The notes under the pieces are model-generated. The model was not told the DNA's origin and searched no databases. It saw nothing but the letters and a program-made list of their open reading frames with translations. Positions 18,323 to 27,184 of a DNA stretch of 64,000 nt are shown in pieces. Numbering within the stretch: the stretch's first letter is position 1; each line of letters starts with the position of its first letter. The position numbers and the translations under genes were made by a program. This stretch comes from Algoriphagus boseongensis (GTDB lineage: Bacteria; Bacteroidota; Bacteroidia; Cytophagales; Cyclobacteriaceae), in the NCBI RefSeq assembly GCF_004362805.1, contig NZ_SNYF01000007.1, positions 477,404-541,403 on the forward strand, in the 5' to 3' direction.

Positions 18323-20137
18323 TTGAAAAATCTAGTTTTCTTTTTCCTGTACTTTTCGATTTTTAATCTGGCTCTTGCCCAGTCTGGGGAGGAATCGGGT
18401 CAGATTCGCTTCAAAGCCGACAGTCTAAAGCAATTATACTATTCCACGGGAGAAAAAAATCTGGATTATTTGAATAGTTTGATTGAGTTTGAAGCTAACC
18501 CGGATAGCTTGTTGAAATATGGGGAGATCTACCTGGAAAAAGCCTTAGAGGGTTCTTTGGATAACCATATAGCCAGTGCCAATATTATGCTTGGCTATGC
18601 CTACAAATTCAAAGGTGATTTGTCCAAGGCTCTGGAATACTTTTTTGAGTCCTTGAAATATGCCCAAAAGTCGGGTTCAATGAGAGCCCAGGGCAGATCT
18701 TACATTACGATCGCAGACACTTATTCCGCCAGCGAAAACAGTCAAAATGCCAGCATTTACTACAGAAAAAGTATTGAAATCCTGGAGCAAGAAAGTGATT
18801 CTATCTCCTTGGGATCTGCCATCTTCAATGCCGGGGATGAATATTTGAAGATGGGGAAGTTGGACTCTGCCTTGTCCTTTGTCGAGCGGGCTCAATTGAT
18901 CTTCGAAGCTATAAATTTTGAAATCGGGGAGGCCTATTGCCTTGGCAACCTCGGAATGATCTTGGCAGAATATGGAGACAAATTGACTTCCGAAAAACGC
19001 ATCAATCAGGCCATCGAGATTCTGGAAAAGTACCATGAATACTATCCCATTTCCGACTATTTAAACTATATGTCCAATATCTATCTGGATAAAAGGGATA
19101 GGCAAACTGCCCTGGGATATGCCCAGAGAAGCTTGGATCTTGCGAGTAAGTACGGATTAAAAGACCAGATCAGTGAAGCCAACCTACTGCTCTCGGTCAT
19201 TTATGAACAATTGAATAATCCTGCAAAAGCCCTGGAGTTTTACAAAAAGCATATCCAATACCGGGATAGTGTGAAAAACATTCAGGCTGTACAGGAAATG
19301 GCCAACCTGAGAACAGACTACGAAGTATCCCAAAAACAGGCCGAGGTTGATCTCCTGGAAAGTGAGGCAACCATCGCTACCCTCAGGGCCAAGCGCCAGA
19401 CCATGGTGCTCTATGGAGTTGTGGTAGTGCTCTTATTGGTGGCCTTATTGGCAATTGGTGCATACAGACGATTCAAATTTGAAAAGGAGACCAATAAAAT
19501 CATCGAAGAAGAGAAAAACCGATCCGAAGAACTCCTGCTCAACATCCTTCCTGAGGAAATCGCCGATGAGCTCAAGCTTTATGGAAAAGTAAAAGCCCAT
19601 CGCTTCAATTCAGCCACAGTACTCTTTACCGATTTCAAGAGTTTTTCCAGCATGGCTGAAGAGATTTCCCCGGAGCAACTGGTCGAAAGCATAGACTACT
19701 ATTTCAAGGAGTTTGATGTGATTACAGACAAGTATGGACTGGAAAAGATCAAAACCATTGGAGATTCCTATATGTGCGCAGGCGGTCTTCCTACCGAAAC
19801 AGAACGGCATGCATTTGATGTGGTCAAGGCTGGTAAGGAAATGATGGACTTTATCAAAAAGCCAAAACCGGAAGGCATTGTCCAATTTGAAATGCGGATA
19901 GGAATTCATACCGGGCCTATTGTAGCGGGTATTGTAGGGGTCAAAAAGTGGCAATATGATATTTGGGGAGATACGGTAAATATCGCCTCGAGAATGGAAA
20001 GCAATTCAGAAGAGGGCAAGATCAATATCTCTGGCACCACCTATGAGATCATCAAGGATGAATTCGAATGCGAATACCGAGGCAGTATCGAAATCAAAAA
20101 CCGGGGAATCTGGGAAATGTATTTTTTGAAAGGCTGA
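18323..20137 (+). CDS. TPR-domain class III adenylate cyclase, membrane anchored
   Basis: Signal peptide (VFFFLYFSIFNLALAQ), about ten TPR-like helices at residues 30-330 (for example ALEYFFESLKYAQKSG), a transmembrane helix (MVLYGVVVVLLLVALLAIG), a coiled-coil linker with RSEELLLNILPEEIADEL, then a class III cyclase domain. Metal Asp residues are in LFTDFKSF and IKTIGDSY; the Arg is in NIASRMES. Lys in EKIKTIGD and Asp in QYDIWGD are the pair that specifies ATP, so cAMP is the likely product. The TPRs probably sense a periplasmic ligand. No ATG precedes the signal; TTG at 18323 is chosen, though the frame opens at 18116. Confidence 0.82.
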   Translation: MKNLVFFFLYFSIFNLALAQSGEESGQIRFKADSLKQLYYSTGEKNLDYLNSLIEFEANPDSLLKYGEIYLEKALEGSLDNHIASANIMLGYAYKFKGDLSKALEYFFESLKYAQKSGSMRAQGRSYITIADTYSASENSQNASIYYRKSIEILEQESDSISLGSAIFNAGDEYLKMGKLDSALSFVERAQLIFEAINFEIGEAYCLGNLGMILAEYGDKLTSEKRINQAIEILEKYHEYYPISDYLNYMSNIYLDKRDRQTALGYAQRSLDLASKYGLKDQISEANLLLSVIYEQLNNPAKALEFYKKHIQYRDSVKNIQAVQEMANLRTDYEVSQKQAEVDLLESEATIATLRAKRQTMVLYGVVVVLLLVALLAIGAYRRFKFEKETNKIIEEEKNRSEELLLNILPEEIADELKLYGKVKAHRFNSATVLFTDFKSFSSMAEEISPEQLVESIDYYFKEFDVITDKYGLEKIKTIGDSYMCAGGLPTETERHAFDVVKAGKEMMDFIKKPKPEGIVQFEMRIGIHTGPIVAGIVGVKKWQYDIWGDTVNIASRMESNSEEGKINISGTTYEIIKDEFECEYRGSIEIKNRGIWEMYFLKG

Positions 20138-20140
20138 TTA

Positions 20141-20177
20141 GTAGGCAGTTGGCAGTCAGCAGTTTGCAGTAGGCAGG
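20141..20177. repeat. dispersed GCAGT-type repeat cluster
   Basis: A string of imperfect 7-to-10-base units built on the word GGCAGT (GTAGGCAGTTGGCAGTCAGC and so on). The same word family recurs at 25980-26040 and 37418-37510, with a short trace near 62859. Non-coding. Confidence 0.8.
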
Positions 20178-20329
20178 TGGACATCTTATGGATGTCATTT
20201 CGGCGAAGTGAAATCAGACCCCAAGGCTTTAAGAAAAATAGCCACTTTGGAGAAATCTGGGAATGGGTATTCTCAGTTTCAAGAATGTTATATTTTCGTT
20301 TCCTTGAGCTTATCAAGTTCCAGTTATCC

Positions 20330-20893
20330 ATGTCCGAAACCACCTATTCTTTCCGCAATTCCGCTCTGGAAAAAGAAGAAACCGTCTACCGCTTGACGGA
20401 TAGGGGATTGGAGCTAGTTTACCCTACCTATACTCATCCCATTGCTTTTTCGGAAATCAAGGAGATCCGTCTGTACCACGATCCTACCCGCTTTGCGATG
20501 ACCAAGTACCAATGCGATATCACGCTGCACTATGGAACAGTTTTTACTCTGAAAAGCGTGCACTATCGGGGATTTGCTGATTTTGAAGATCGGGGAGCAG
20601 CTTATGCCGCCTTTATCCGAACCTTACATGATCGCCTAAAAACCTTTCCCGGCATTGTCTACCATAGTGGCAACCGTCCCGGATGCTTTGCCGGAAATCT
20701 TGCTATCCTGATTGGAACGGTACTGCTGGTAGGGTCGGTGCTATTTTTTCTGGGTGCTCCCGGTACTTTGGGAGGTTTGTTCAAGTTCCTGGTCGTGGTG
20801 GTGATGGTTTATTTCTCTATTCAATACCTACGAAAAAACAAGCCAGCCACTTATTCTCCAGACCACTTGCCGGAGAAGGTCCTGCCAATGTAG
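20330..20893 (+). CDS. two-span membrane protein of unknown function
   Basis: With the start at 20330 (MSETTYSFRN) the product has 187 residues: a soluble N-terminal domain of about 110 residues (TVYRLTDRGLELVYP, then IKEIRLYHDPTRFAM), resembling a PH-like beta domain, followed by two transmembrane helices (AILIGTVLLVGSVLFFLGAP and FLVVVVMVYFSIQYL) and a basic tail. The frame is open from 20177, but those extra codons overlap the GCAGT repeat and give no sensible sequence. No specific family recognised; a role in envelope sensing is speculation. Confidence 0.65.
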   Translation: MSETTYSFRNSALEKEETVYRLTDRGLELVYPTYTHPIAFSEIKEIRLYHDPTRFAMTKYQCDITLHYGTVFTLKSVHYRGFADFEDRGAAYAAFIRTLHDRLKTFPGIVYHSGNRPGCFAGNLAILIGTVLLVGSVLFFLGAPGTLGGLFKFLVVVVMVYFSIQYLRKNKPATYSPDHLPEKVLPM

Positions 20894-20902
20894 AAATCCA
20901 AA

Positions 20903-20952
20903 GGATTAGTACCTTCAAATATAAAATACCTGTTGAGACAGGTGACTAATCC
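20903..20952. terminator. nested hairpin between convergent genes
   Basis: Outer arms GGATTAGT (20903-20910) and ACTAATCC (20945-20952) enclose an inner perfect hairpin ACCTGT-TGAG-ACAGGT (20928-20943). There is no T-run, so an intrinsic terminator is only possible, not shown. It overlaps the 3' end of the minus-strand SDR gene. Confidence 0.4.
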
Positions 20953-21722
20953 AAGGTTTGAATCCCTCCACCGTTGACAAATAATACCTGCCCACTTACC
21001 CATTCTGAAATAGGAGAGGCAAAGTAAAGAACAGCCCCGGCAATGTCTTCTACTTCTCCCAGCCTTTTGATAGGGGTCCCATGAAGCATTTTTCCTTCGA
21101 TTTCTGGAGTTAGCACCTTTGCCAATGCAGCCGTTTTAGTCGCTCCTGGGCCTACGGCATTGACTCTGATACCCTGTGGACCGTAGTCAAAGGCCAAATT
21201 TGCAGTCATGTGGTTAATTGCTGCTTTGGAACTTGCGTAGGCACTGATGTTCGGACTTTTATTAATGGAGCTCATCGATGTAATATTGATAATCGAACCA
21301 TACCCGCTTTTCTCCATTTCTGGGGCACATAGTTGGGAAAGTCTCCAGGCACTGAATACATTTAACTGGAATACCCATTCAAAGTCCTTCACCGAAATTT
21401 TGTAGGGATTTTCTCTTCCAGCTCCTCCGCCTCCGGCATTGTTGACCAGAATATGGATGCCCCCGAAGGTGTCTAAAGCAGTCTTAACCAATTGGACAAG
21501 TTCCTCATCCTTGGTGACGTTACAGGCTACAGCCAGTGCCTTGCCTCCTTTTTCCTGAATGGCCTCAGCTACTTGTTGAGCATCTTCCACCTTTAGGTCA
21601 GAGACCACCACATTTGCTCCGTGGCTGGCCAAAATTTCGCAGCAAGCCTTGCCGATTCCGTTGCCACCTCCTGTGACAAGAGCAGTTTTACCGATAAGAT
21701 TGAAAAGATTTTTTACTTCCAT
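20946..21722 (-). CDS. SDR-family oxidoreductase, FabG/7-alpha-HSDH-like
   Basis: 258 residues. Classical SDR layout: TGGGNGIGKACC cofactor loop at the N-terminus, Asp after strand 2 (VVSDLKVED) favouring NAD, NNAGGGG, catalytic Ser in NITSMSSI, YASSKAA as the Tyr/Lys motif, and the FVNGGG end typical of the 3-oxoacyl-ACP reductase and 7-alpha-hydroxysteroid dehydrogenase branch. Cytoplasmic oxidoreductase; the substrate cannot be read. Third SDR of the window, and not closely similar to the other two. ATG start; single-gene unit. Confidence 0.9.
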   Translation of the reverse strand: MEVKNLFNLIGKTALVTGGGNGIGKACCEILASHGANVVVSDLKVEDAQQVAEAIQEKGGKALAVACNVTKDEELVQLVKTALDTFGGIHILVNNAGGGGAGRENPYKISVKDFEWVFQLNVFSAWRLSQLCAPEMEKSGYGSIINITSMSSINKSPNISAYASSKAAINHMTANLAFDYGPQGIRVNAVGPGATKTAALAKVLTPEIEGKMLHGTPIKRLGEVEDIAGAVLYFASPISEWVSGQVLFVNGGGIQTLD

Positions 21723-21989
21723 ATGTCAAATAGTTAAGTGGCTTTAGTTTAAAAGATCATTTTCCTCCGAAGAGTCTGCATAAAAAGGGGTAAAGAAAAA
21801 AGGTCTGATTTTCCGATAAAAAGTAAGAATTTAAGTTTTCATTACTGTATATAATCCGCAAATCCCAGTTCTTTAATTTAATAAACGAGAACCGGAAGTC
21901 CATAACTATGAGCATGTTCTCATAAAACGAGGAGAAGAAATCTATTTTGAGGGAAAGACTTCTCACATCGTGCAAGATTGTCACTAAAA

Positions 21990-23711
21990 TCAATTAGGCC
22001 CACAAAAGGAAGCAGCAAGTAAGACCAAAGAATTGGGGGATTTGGAGGTAATAGTCAAAGCCATATCTTTCCTTTTTTCTGGGTCTACTTCCGATCCCTT
22101 CAATTCAATATCCGCCAATTTCCAGGATTCTTGAAACTCTCTGCTTGCCTCTTCACCTTCCTCCAGTTTTCCTTGGGCCTTTAAGCTTTCTGCCAATCCA
22201 TTTAAAGCAAAGCCGTTTTTAGGCCAGTTGAACAGATCTTCCCGGAAGATTTTTTCAGCCTGGATAAAATCTCCTTTGGCTAATAATAGATTTCCCAGAA
22301 CATGCCGAACAGAGAAGAACCAATCTGGTGGCTCGGTATAATTTAGCTGATCTTCTACCGCTATGGCTTCATAAAGTAAGGCAATGGCCTCATCCTTTTT
22401 TCCCTCATCAGCTTTGAGCTTGGCATTTAAGACATTGGAGGCTATCTGGCAGACCTCAGTCACTTTGTTGATTCCCCAGTTCAACTGGTTTTCAATGCTG
22501 GTGTCCTGCCGAAGAATATTCAGGCTATCTAATTCCTGATAGGCTTCTTGAGTCCTTCCCAAATTTGCCAGTGCCATACCTCTGGCATAGTGCCAGATGG
22601 CTCGGGGATAAATCAAGTCCTCGGAAGGTTTGGGTAAGGCCAATATCTTTTCCCATTGGGCAAACTTGACCAAAATATGATTGGGAATGGTCAGGTAATG
22701 CTGGACCATTTCGAAGCCCGGTTCAAAGTAATAGGCAGGGTCCACCAATCCGGCTGTTTGGTAGGCGGCCTCAATCGATCGGGCAGCCCGACCTTCAAAT
22801 GCCGCCGTAGCGGCCAAAAAGTGGTAATTGTGGGTGTAATACATCTGGGGATAATAGCCCTGAGCCTGACACTGGGCAATGTAAATGCTATCGGCAAGGA
22901 CTGCCCGCTCATTGGCCAAGGATCCCTCATGGTAATCCCCGGTATTGATGTAAATATGGGAAGGCATGTGAACCAGGTGCCCGGCAGCAGGGACCAGATT
23001 TTTGAGTCGTTCTGCCACTTCTAGGGCCTTTTCCAAGTTCCCGCTTGCTTCTGTGGCATGGAGATAGAGGTGATTGGCAAGGGGATTTTTGGTGTCTATT
23101 TCCAGCACTTTTTCCAGTAAAGTGACGATTTCCGGAGTCCAAGGTCTGGGAGCCCCACCTCTTCCTTCATAAAAATCCCAAGGGTGGAGGTTCATTAGGG
23201 ATTCAGCATACAGGGTTGCCACAAAAGAATTGTCCGGGAAATCCTCATGCACCTGCTTCATGGCCTGAGAGAAACCCTCATCATCCGAAGTGGAATTTGT
23301 TTCCGGAAACTTGATCTGAATGGCTTTGATCAATCCTTTTTCCCAGGGACTTACCTTTTCTAGTAGGGATACCGCTTTTGCAACCGCATTACGGATTTCT
23401 TCTACCGTACCCATACTTGCTTCGGAATTGAAATTAGGCCCTAAAACATAGGCAATTCCCCAATAACCCATGGCCAAATCAGTATCCAGGCGCACAGCTT
23501 CCCTAAATGATCGCTCTGCCTCAGCATGGTTGAAATTGTTGGCCATGATGATGCCTTGGTTAAAGAACTGCTGGGCATACGCCGATTTGGTGCTGACCTG
23601 AATCTCATAAGCACCCAGGTTTTCCAATAAGGGAGCTTGGAATTCAGGGGACTTTTCTTTGCAGGAGTAAGCCAAGGCTATTCCTAACAGAAGTAATCGG
23701 AATGATTTCAT
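21990..23711 (-). CDS. TPR-repeat lipoprotein
   Basis: 573 residues. Starts with a short signal and a lipobox (LLLGIALAYSC), so lipid-anchored. Two blocks of TPR-like repeats follow (AEAERSFREAVRLDTDLAMG, LEKALEVAERLKNLVPAAG), with LVHMPSHIYINTGDYHEGSL near the middle. This combination is found in a large Bacteroidota and proteobacterial family of unknown function, usually named TPR-repeat protein. ATG at 23717 or 23711; the latter gives MKSFRLL, a typical signal start. The open frame up to 23795 is not needed. No operon partner. Confidence 0.85.
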   Translation of the reverse strand: MKSFRLLLLGIALAYSCKEKSPEFQAPLLENLGAYEIQVSTKSAYAQQFFNQGIIMANNFNHAEAERSFREAVRLDTDLAMGYWGIAYVLGPNFNSEASMGTVEEIRNAVAKAVSLLEKVSPWEKGLIKAIQIKFPETNSTSDDEGFSQAMKQVHEDFPDNSFVATLYAESLMNLHPWDFYEGRGGAPRPWTPEIVTLLEKVLEIDTKNPLANHLYLHATEASGNLEKALEVAERLKNLVPAAGHLVHMPSHIYINTGDYHEGSLANERAVLADSIYIAQCQAQGYYPQMYYTHNYHFLAATAAFEGRAARSIEAAYQTAGLVDPAYYFEPGFEMVQHYLTIPNHILVKFAQWEKILALPKPSEDLIYPRAIWHYARGMALANLGRTQEAYQELDSLNILRQDTSIENQLNWGINKVTEVCQIASNVLNAKLKADEGKKDEAIALLYEAIAVEDQLNYTEPPDWFFSVRHVLGNLLLAKGDFIQAEKIFREDLFNWPKNGFALNGLAESLKAQGKLEEGEEASREFQESWKLADIELKGSEVDPEKRKDMALTITSKSPNSLVLLAASFCGPN

Positions 23712-24084
23712 ATGCATGGGGTTTGGATTAAGGAAATCAATGGAAGAAAAAAACCGGCTCTTCAAAAAAACAAAACCAACCCTAAGCCGGACCAATAGCG
23801 AAAATGTATTCAGGTTTACCTCCTGAAAATCATAGAATTAAAGGAAAGAAAATATTTTGAGAATTCAATCTGGACTCAGCAAAGTAGTGATGTGGGATTC
23901 CTTGGAAGTGAGTGAAAGAGAGAAATTACAAATTCCTAAAAAACAGAAAGGCGTTTTGCTCTCAATAGTTATCGAGGACTACACCCAGTCTTAATTTAAC
24001 ATTGACTACGCTGAGGGGGGGGCTCAGTTAACCTGTTAATTTTAGTCTTTTTGGACTTTTCTTATTTTATCAGCTGCTCCTATA
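23712..24084. other. 373-base intergenic stretch
   Basis: No gene is visible. Noted: a small hairpin CTGAG-GGGGGG-CTCAG near 24012, and two copies of the word CAGCTGCTC near the 3' end of the DUF6090 gene. The upstream region of the TPR lipoprotein starts at its right side. No promoter can be named with confidence. Confidence 0.5.
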
Positions 24085-24840
24085 TTAATTCAGCTGCTCA
24101 GAAAAAATATCAATTTCTTGAACTAAGGCATTTCCTAATTCTATTAAGCCGGCATAATTTCTAACATAACTTTGATCGTCCATGGTTCTGAATACCGACA
24201 TTTTGAATGCATGGTTATGGATGAGAGGCAAAGCGTCTTCAAGATCATTCGCACTAATCTTTTCACCCTTCATTACTTTATGACCGATAATTTCTAAAGC
24301 AGTGGGATCTACCTCTGAGTTAATTTGTGCCTCCATATTTTCAATGAAATTGTTATAGCTTAACTCAGATTGATGAGTTTTTTCTACAAGTCTGTAATAA
24401 CTGGTAAGTAAACTATCGACTTTTGTGTTATTTATTTTCCCTAAAAAGGCTGAGTTTTTCAGTGCTTCAAATCCGCTTTTGTCAGGGATAAAATAAAATT
24501 CTTGAACGACAATACTGCCCGGTAAAATATTCGAGAAGTCAGAAAAATCTCTCCTCATTAATGCCTGTCCAGACCTTGTAGCCGCAGCTCGTACAGAATC
24601 TCTTCTTGTTTTTAAGGAATTGATCTGTAGGATGTCTTGAGATACATTTTGTGATATTTTATGGAGATATCCCTTGAGTTGACGGTCTTCTTTTCTGTTT
24701 TCGTTCCAATTGTTTAATTGCAGTGCAATCAAAATTCCAATCACTACCAATACAATTTCCCCGACCGCATATTTCAGGTACTTGCCTATTTTTCCATCTG
24801 AGAGGAGACTCTGTCGGATTTTTCTAAAGAACTGGATCAT
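24085..24840 (-). CDS. DUF6090-type membrane protein (copy 2)
   Basis: 251 residues with the same layout as 12016-12798: basic start (FFRKIRQS), one transmembrane helix with the shared motif (YAVGEIVLVVIGILIALQLN), then NWNENRKEDRQL and a helical charged domain of about 190 residues. Its gene begins 60 bases after the intradiol dioxygenase gene ends, same strand, so co-transcription is possible. Function unknown. Confidence 0.85.
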   Translation of the reverse strand: MIQFFRKIRQSLLSDGKIGKYLKYAVGEIVLVVIGILIALQLNNWNENRKEDRQLKGYLHKISQNVSQDILQINSLKTRRDSVRAAATRSGQALMRRDFSDFSNILPGSIVVQEFYFIPDKSGFEALKNSAFLGKINNTKVDSLLTSYYRLVEKTHQSELSYNNFIENMEAQINSEVDPTALEIIGHKVMKGEKISANDLEDALPLIHNHAFKMSVFRTMDDQSYVRNYAGLIELGNALVQEIDIFSEQLN

Positions 24841-24900
24841 AGAAGGGATTTTGTTGGGGCTATCCGCTTTTAGTTTGGTTTCAAATTCCCTTACCCAAGA

Positions 24901-25791
24901 TTATCCCTCACTGTATTTTAAGAATTTCTCACCCGTGAAGGTGTTGTCCCTCGTAGTAACGACCACTTTAGCATCCCCTTTGGGTAACAACTCGAAGGTT
25001 GCTTTTAGAGATCCAGTCCCAGCTTCAAATGTATTGTTGCCTATGTACTTAAAACTTGCGATCAATTGACCGTTTCTTTTCATGAACAATAAGTCGTCAC
25101 TCTTTATAAACTCCAAGGTATTGTTGCTGTCCATCCTGTATAGACCGGTGATCTTATTGTATACTTCCTGGTCGAGCGGAAATTCTTTACCCATTACCAC
25201 GTCAAAGTTCACTGAACTCTCTCCTGATCCATTTTTGACAATTTCCAAGATTCTGTTCACAGCCTGAGGAGAGGATGCCGATGTGTCCGTATCATTGTAT
25301 TTGTCGCCTTTAAAATAGATTTGCGTAACTAAGTCTTGTTGTTCGGCTACGGAAACCCGCATATGGATATGGGCTGGTCTCCAAGATTCATCATTATTCG
25401 GGTCAGCTTTGTAGGGAACTGGCACAATAGTTTTGAAGGCATACTTTCCGTTCTTTTCAGTCTTTATTGCTCCTCGGAATAAGAAACTATCGGAAGTATT
25501 GTCATAATGTTCATTCTCATCACATTGCCATATTTCAACGAGTACATTGTTCAATGGAGTTTTTCCATCTTCTTTAAAAATTGTTCCAGTTAGGTTCATC
25601 GGAATTCCTTTCGAATCAGGAGGAATAATATTGCTTCTCATTGGCGCACCCGGCCGATAAAAGGGTCCAAGAATGTCAGTGGTTGTGGGAGTGTCTCCTA
25701 CAAAGCTCTTCCCATTCCATTGAATGGATCCAAATGCACTAATGCTCAGAGCGGTGAGAGATGAGTTTTTGATAAACGTTCTTCTTTTCAT
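24901..25791 (-). CDS. intradiol ring-cleavage dioxygenase-like protein, exported
   Basis: 296 residues. It starts with an RR-type leader (MKRRTFIKNSSLTALSISAF), as in Tat-exported intradiol enzymes. The core matches protocatechuate/catechol intradiol dioxygenases: GPFYRPGAP, VEIWQCDENEHYDN with the first Fe Tyr, GKYAFKTIVPVPYK with the second Tyr, and the Fe His pair in RPAHIHMRVS. A C-terminal addition of about 90 residues follows the conserved core and is not part of the usual enzyme. Substrate unknown; the exported forms of Bacteroidota are poorly studied. No beta-ketoadipate genes are adjacent. Confidence 0.87.
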   Translation of the reverse strand: MKRRTFIKNSSLTALSISAFGSIQWNGKSFVGDTPTTTDILGPFYRPGAPMRSNIIPPDSKGIPMNLTGTIFKEDGKTPLNNVLVEIWQCDENEHYDNTSDSFLFRGAIKTEKNGKYAFKTIVPVPYKADPNNDESWRPAHIHMRVSVAEQQDLVTQIYFKGDKYNDTDTSASSPQAVNRILEIVKNGSGESSVNFDVVMGKEFPLDQEVYNKITGLYRMDSNNTLEFIKSDDLLFMKRNGQLIASFKYIGNNTFEAGTGSLKATFELLPKGDAKVVVTTRDNTFTGEKFLKYSEG

Positions 25792-25979
25792 AGTGCTGTT
25801 TTTAAATGATTTATAAGTTACTGGTAAAGGTAAGATACGTTTATTTTCGAATTTTTCCAGTTGTTCTGAATTGTCCAGTGGCTTGTCCGCAAAGGTTTCG
25901 GCTAGGAGTAGATGCGTGTTTTAGTGATTAATTTTGCAAGTAAACACCGAGTTAGGCTAGGACAAATCTTTAGCTAATG

Positions 25980-26040
25980 GTCAGTAGGCAGTGAACAGTG
26001 GGCAGTAAGCAGTAGACGGTGCGCAAGTAGCAGTGAGCAA
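25980..26040. repeat. dispersed GCAGT-type repeat cluster
   Basis: About seven imperfect units of the same word (GTCAGTAGGCAGTGAACAGT, then variants) in the 374-base gap between 25792 and 26165. Apart from this repeat no other structure or gene is seen in that gap. Confidence 0.8.
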
Positions 26041-26165
26041 TCTCCTAAAAAGAACGTAGATTTTTCACCTAAACTCTTGATTTTTATAAAACACTGATTT
26101 ACATTTATATACAGTTGAATTTTTTCAAACTGTTTAATCTATTTCTCACATTAAATTTTTAACCC

Positions 26166-26642
26166 ATGAGTACAAATTTTTATGTGGAGCTCACAGCTGC
26201 TGAGCTTCAGACCCTCAAAGATGCGCAGGCTTCAATCCTGAATGTCCTGGCGCCAAAGCTCAAAGCTCTCAGTCCAGATGAACGACGTGATTCTGTGAAA
26301 ATGGGAGAGGCCTCCATTCCTTTCGTGCGGAAGATTATGGAGTATGTGGTTTCCAACCCTGAATTTACCCCGGCTTTTGTTAAGCCGGAGGTAATGGAAA
26401 AGCAATGGAAATCTATCGATGAATTAACTCCGTTTTTCAATGCCCTGGAGCAGCTCGTCAGCAACCTATCCGATTCGATTCTGGATATGGGATCCCAGCT
26501 GATGAAATCCTCCAATGCCTACTACAAACAGACGCAGGTGGCAGTGGAAATGGACGTTCCAAACGCCAAGCCGGTCAATGCGGATCTGAAGGTTCGCTAC
26601 GAGCGCAAGCCCAAGCCGGCGGTCAATGGAATAGAGTCCTGA
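26166..26642 (+). CDS. conserved Bacteroidota protein of unknown function
   Basis: 158 residues, no signal or membrane segment. Mainly helical: YVELTAAELQTLKDAQASIL at the start, then LSPDERRDSVKMGEASIPF and a C-terminal basic tail (YERKPKPAVNG). Similar proteins are common in Bacteroidota and lack an assigned function. A strong terminator follows at 26671-26703, then an array of 21-bp repeats. ATG start; its codon use looks like that of the host rather than of the AT-rich CBASS genes next to it. Confidence 0.75.
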   Translation: MSTNFYVELTAAELQTLKDAQASILNVLAPKLKALSPDERRDSVKMGEASIPFVRKIMEYVVSNPEFTPAFVKPEVMEKQWKSIDELTPFFNALEQLVSNLSDSILDMGSQLMKSSNAYYKQTQVAVEMDVPNAKPVNADLKVRYERKPKPAVNGIES

Positions 26643-26670
26643 TCCAAACGGAGTACATTTTTCACTTTTC

Positions 26671-26703
26671 CTGCCGGCCTGTAAAGGGTCGGCAGTTTTT
26701 TTT
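26671..26703 (+). terminator. intrinsic terminator after 26166-26642
   Basis: Arms CTGCCG (26671-26676) and CGGCAG (26690-26695) with a 13-base loop, followed directly by eight T residues. Confidence 0.9.
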
Positions 26704-26760
26704 GCCTGGGCTTTCCCTTGATTTTTAGGACTTTTTCATGATAGCTTGGTAAGATTACAG

Positions 26761-27012
26761 CAAAAAGCCTCAAGCTTTCAGCTCAAAGCTCGGACCTTTC
26801 GGCTCGGAGCTGGAACATTTCACCAAAAAGCCTGAAGCTTTCACCTTTGAGGCTGAACACTTCAGCAAAAAGCTGCAACTCTTCAGCTCAGAGCTCGGGC
26901 ATTTCGGCTCAGAGCGGCAAGGTTTCAGTAAAAAGCCTGGAACTTTCCCCAAAAAGCCTGCATGTTTCAGCTCAGAACTGGAAGCTTTGGGTAAAAAGCT
27001 CAGATGTTTAGG
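26761..27012. repeat. array of twelve degenerate 21-bp tandem repeats
   Basis: Twelve head-to-tail units of 21 bases, without gaps. Two alternating kinds can be seen: one opens with CAAAAAGCCT, the other with CTCAGAGCT; most end in TTTC-G. As 21 bases is 7 codons, the plus strand (frame of 26762) is open with a heptad pattern such as KKPEAFT / SSELGHF until a stop near 27016, but has no start codon; a 60-residue minus-strand frame is open too. Probably non-coding. It lies between the terminator at 26703 and the 3' end of the CBASS operon at 27185. The flanking 27013-27184 is AT-rich with nothing recognisable. Confidence 0.88.
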
Positions 27013-27184
27013 CTTTTAGATTGGATTTAGAATTTTAGGGATTGAATGGGAATTGGAAATTTTTGGAAATAAAAAAGCGGAGTTGGAAATTCCGATTAGT
27101 TTAAATAATAATTTTACTTCCAAAAGAAGATAAATAAACTTCTTAAAAAAATAATTAAAATAATAAGAATTTTTTATGTTTTAA

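Noticed and set aside
21757..21993. 78-residue minus-strand frame upstream of the SDR gene
   Set aside because: Low-complexity, hydrophobic and aromatic, no recognisable features; treated as chance in a 267-base gap.
26770..26952. 60-residue minus-strand frame through the 21-bp repeat array (LLKPCRSEPK-type heptads)
   Set aside because: It is open because the repeat length is a multiple of three. No conserved start, and composition follows the repeat, not a protein.
26761..27012. CRISPR array
   Set aside because: Units are contiguous and degenerate, with no unique spacers and no cas genes nearby.
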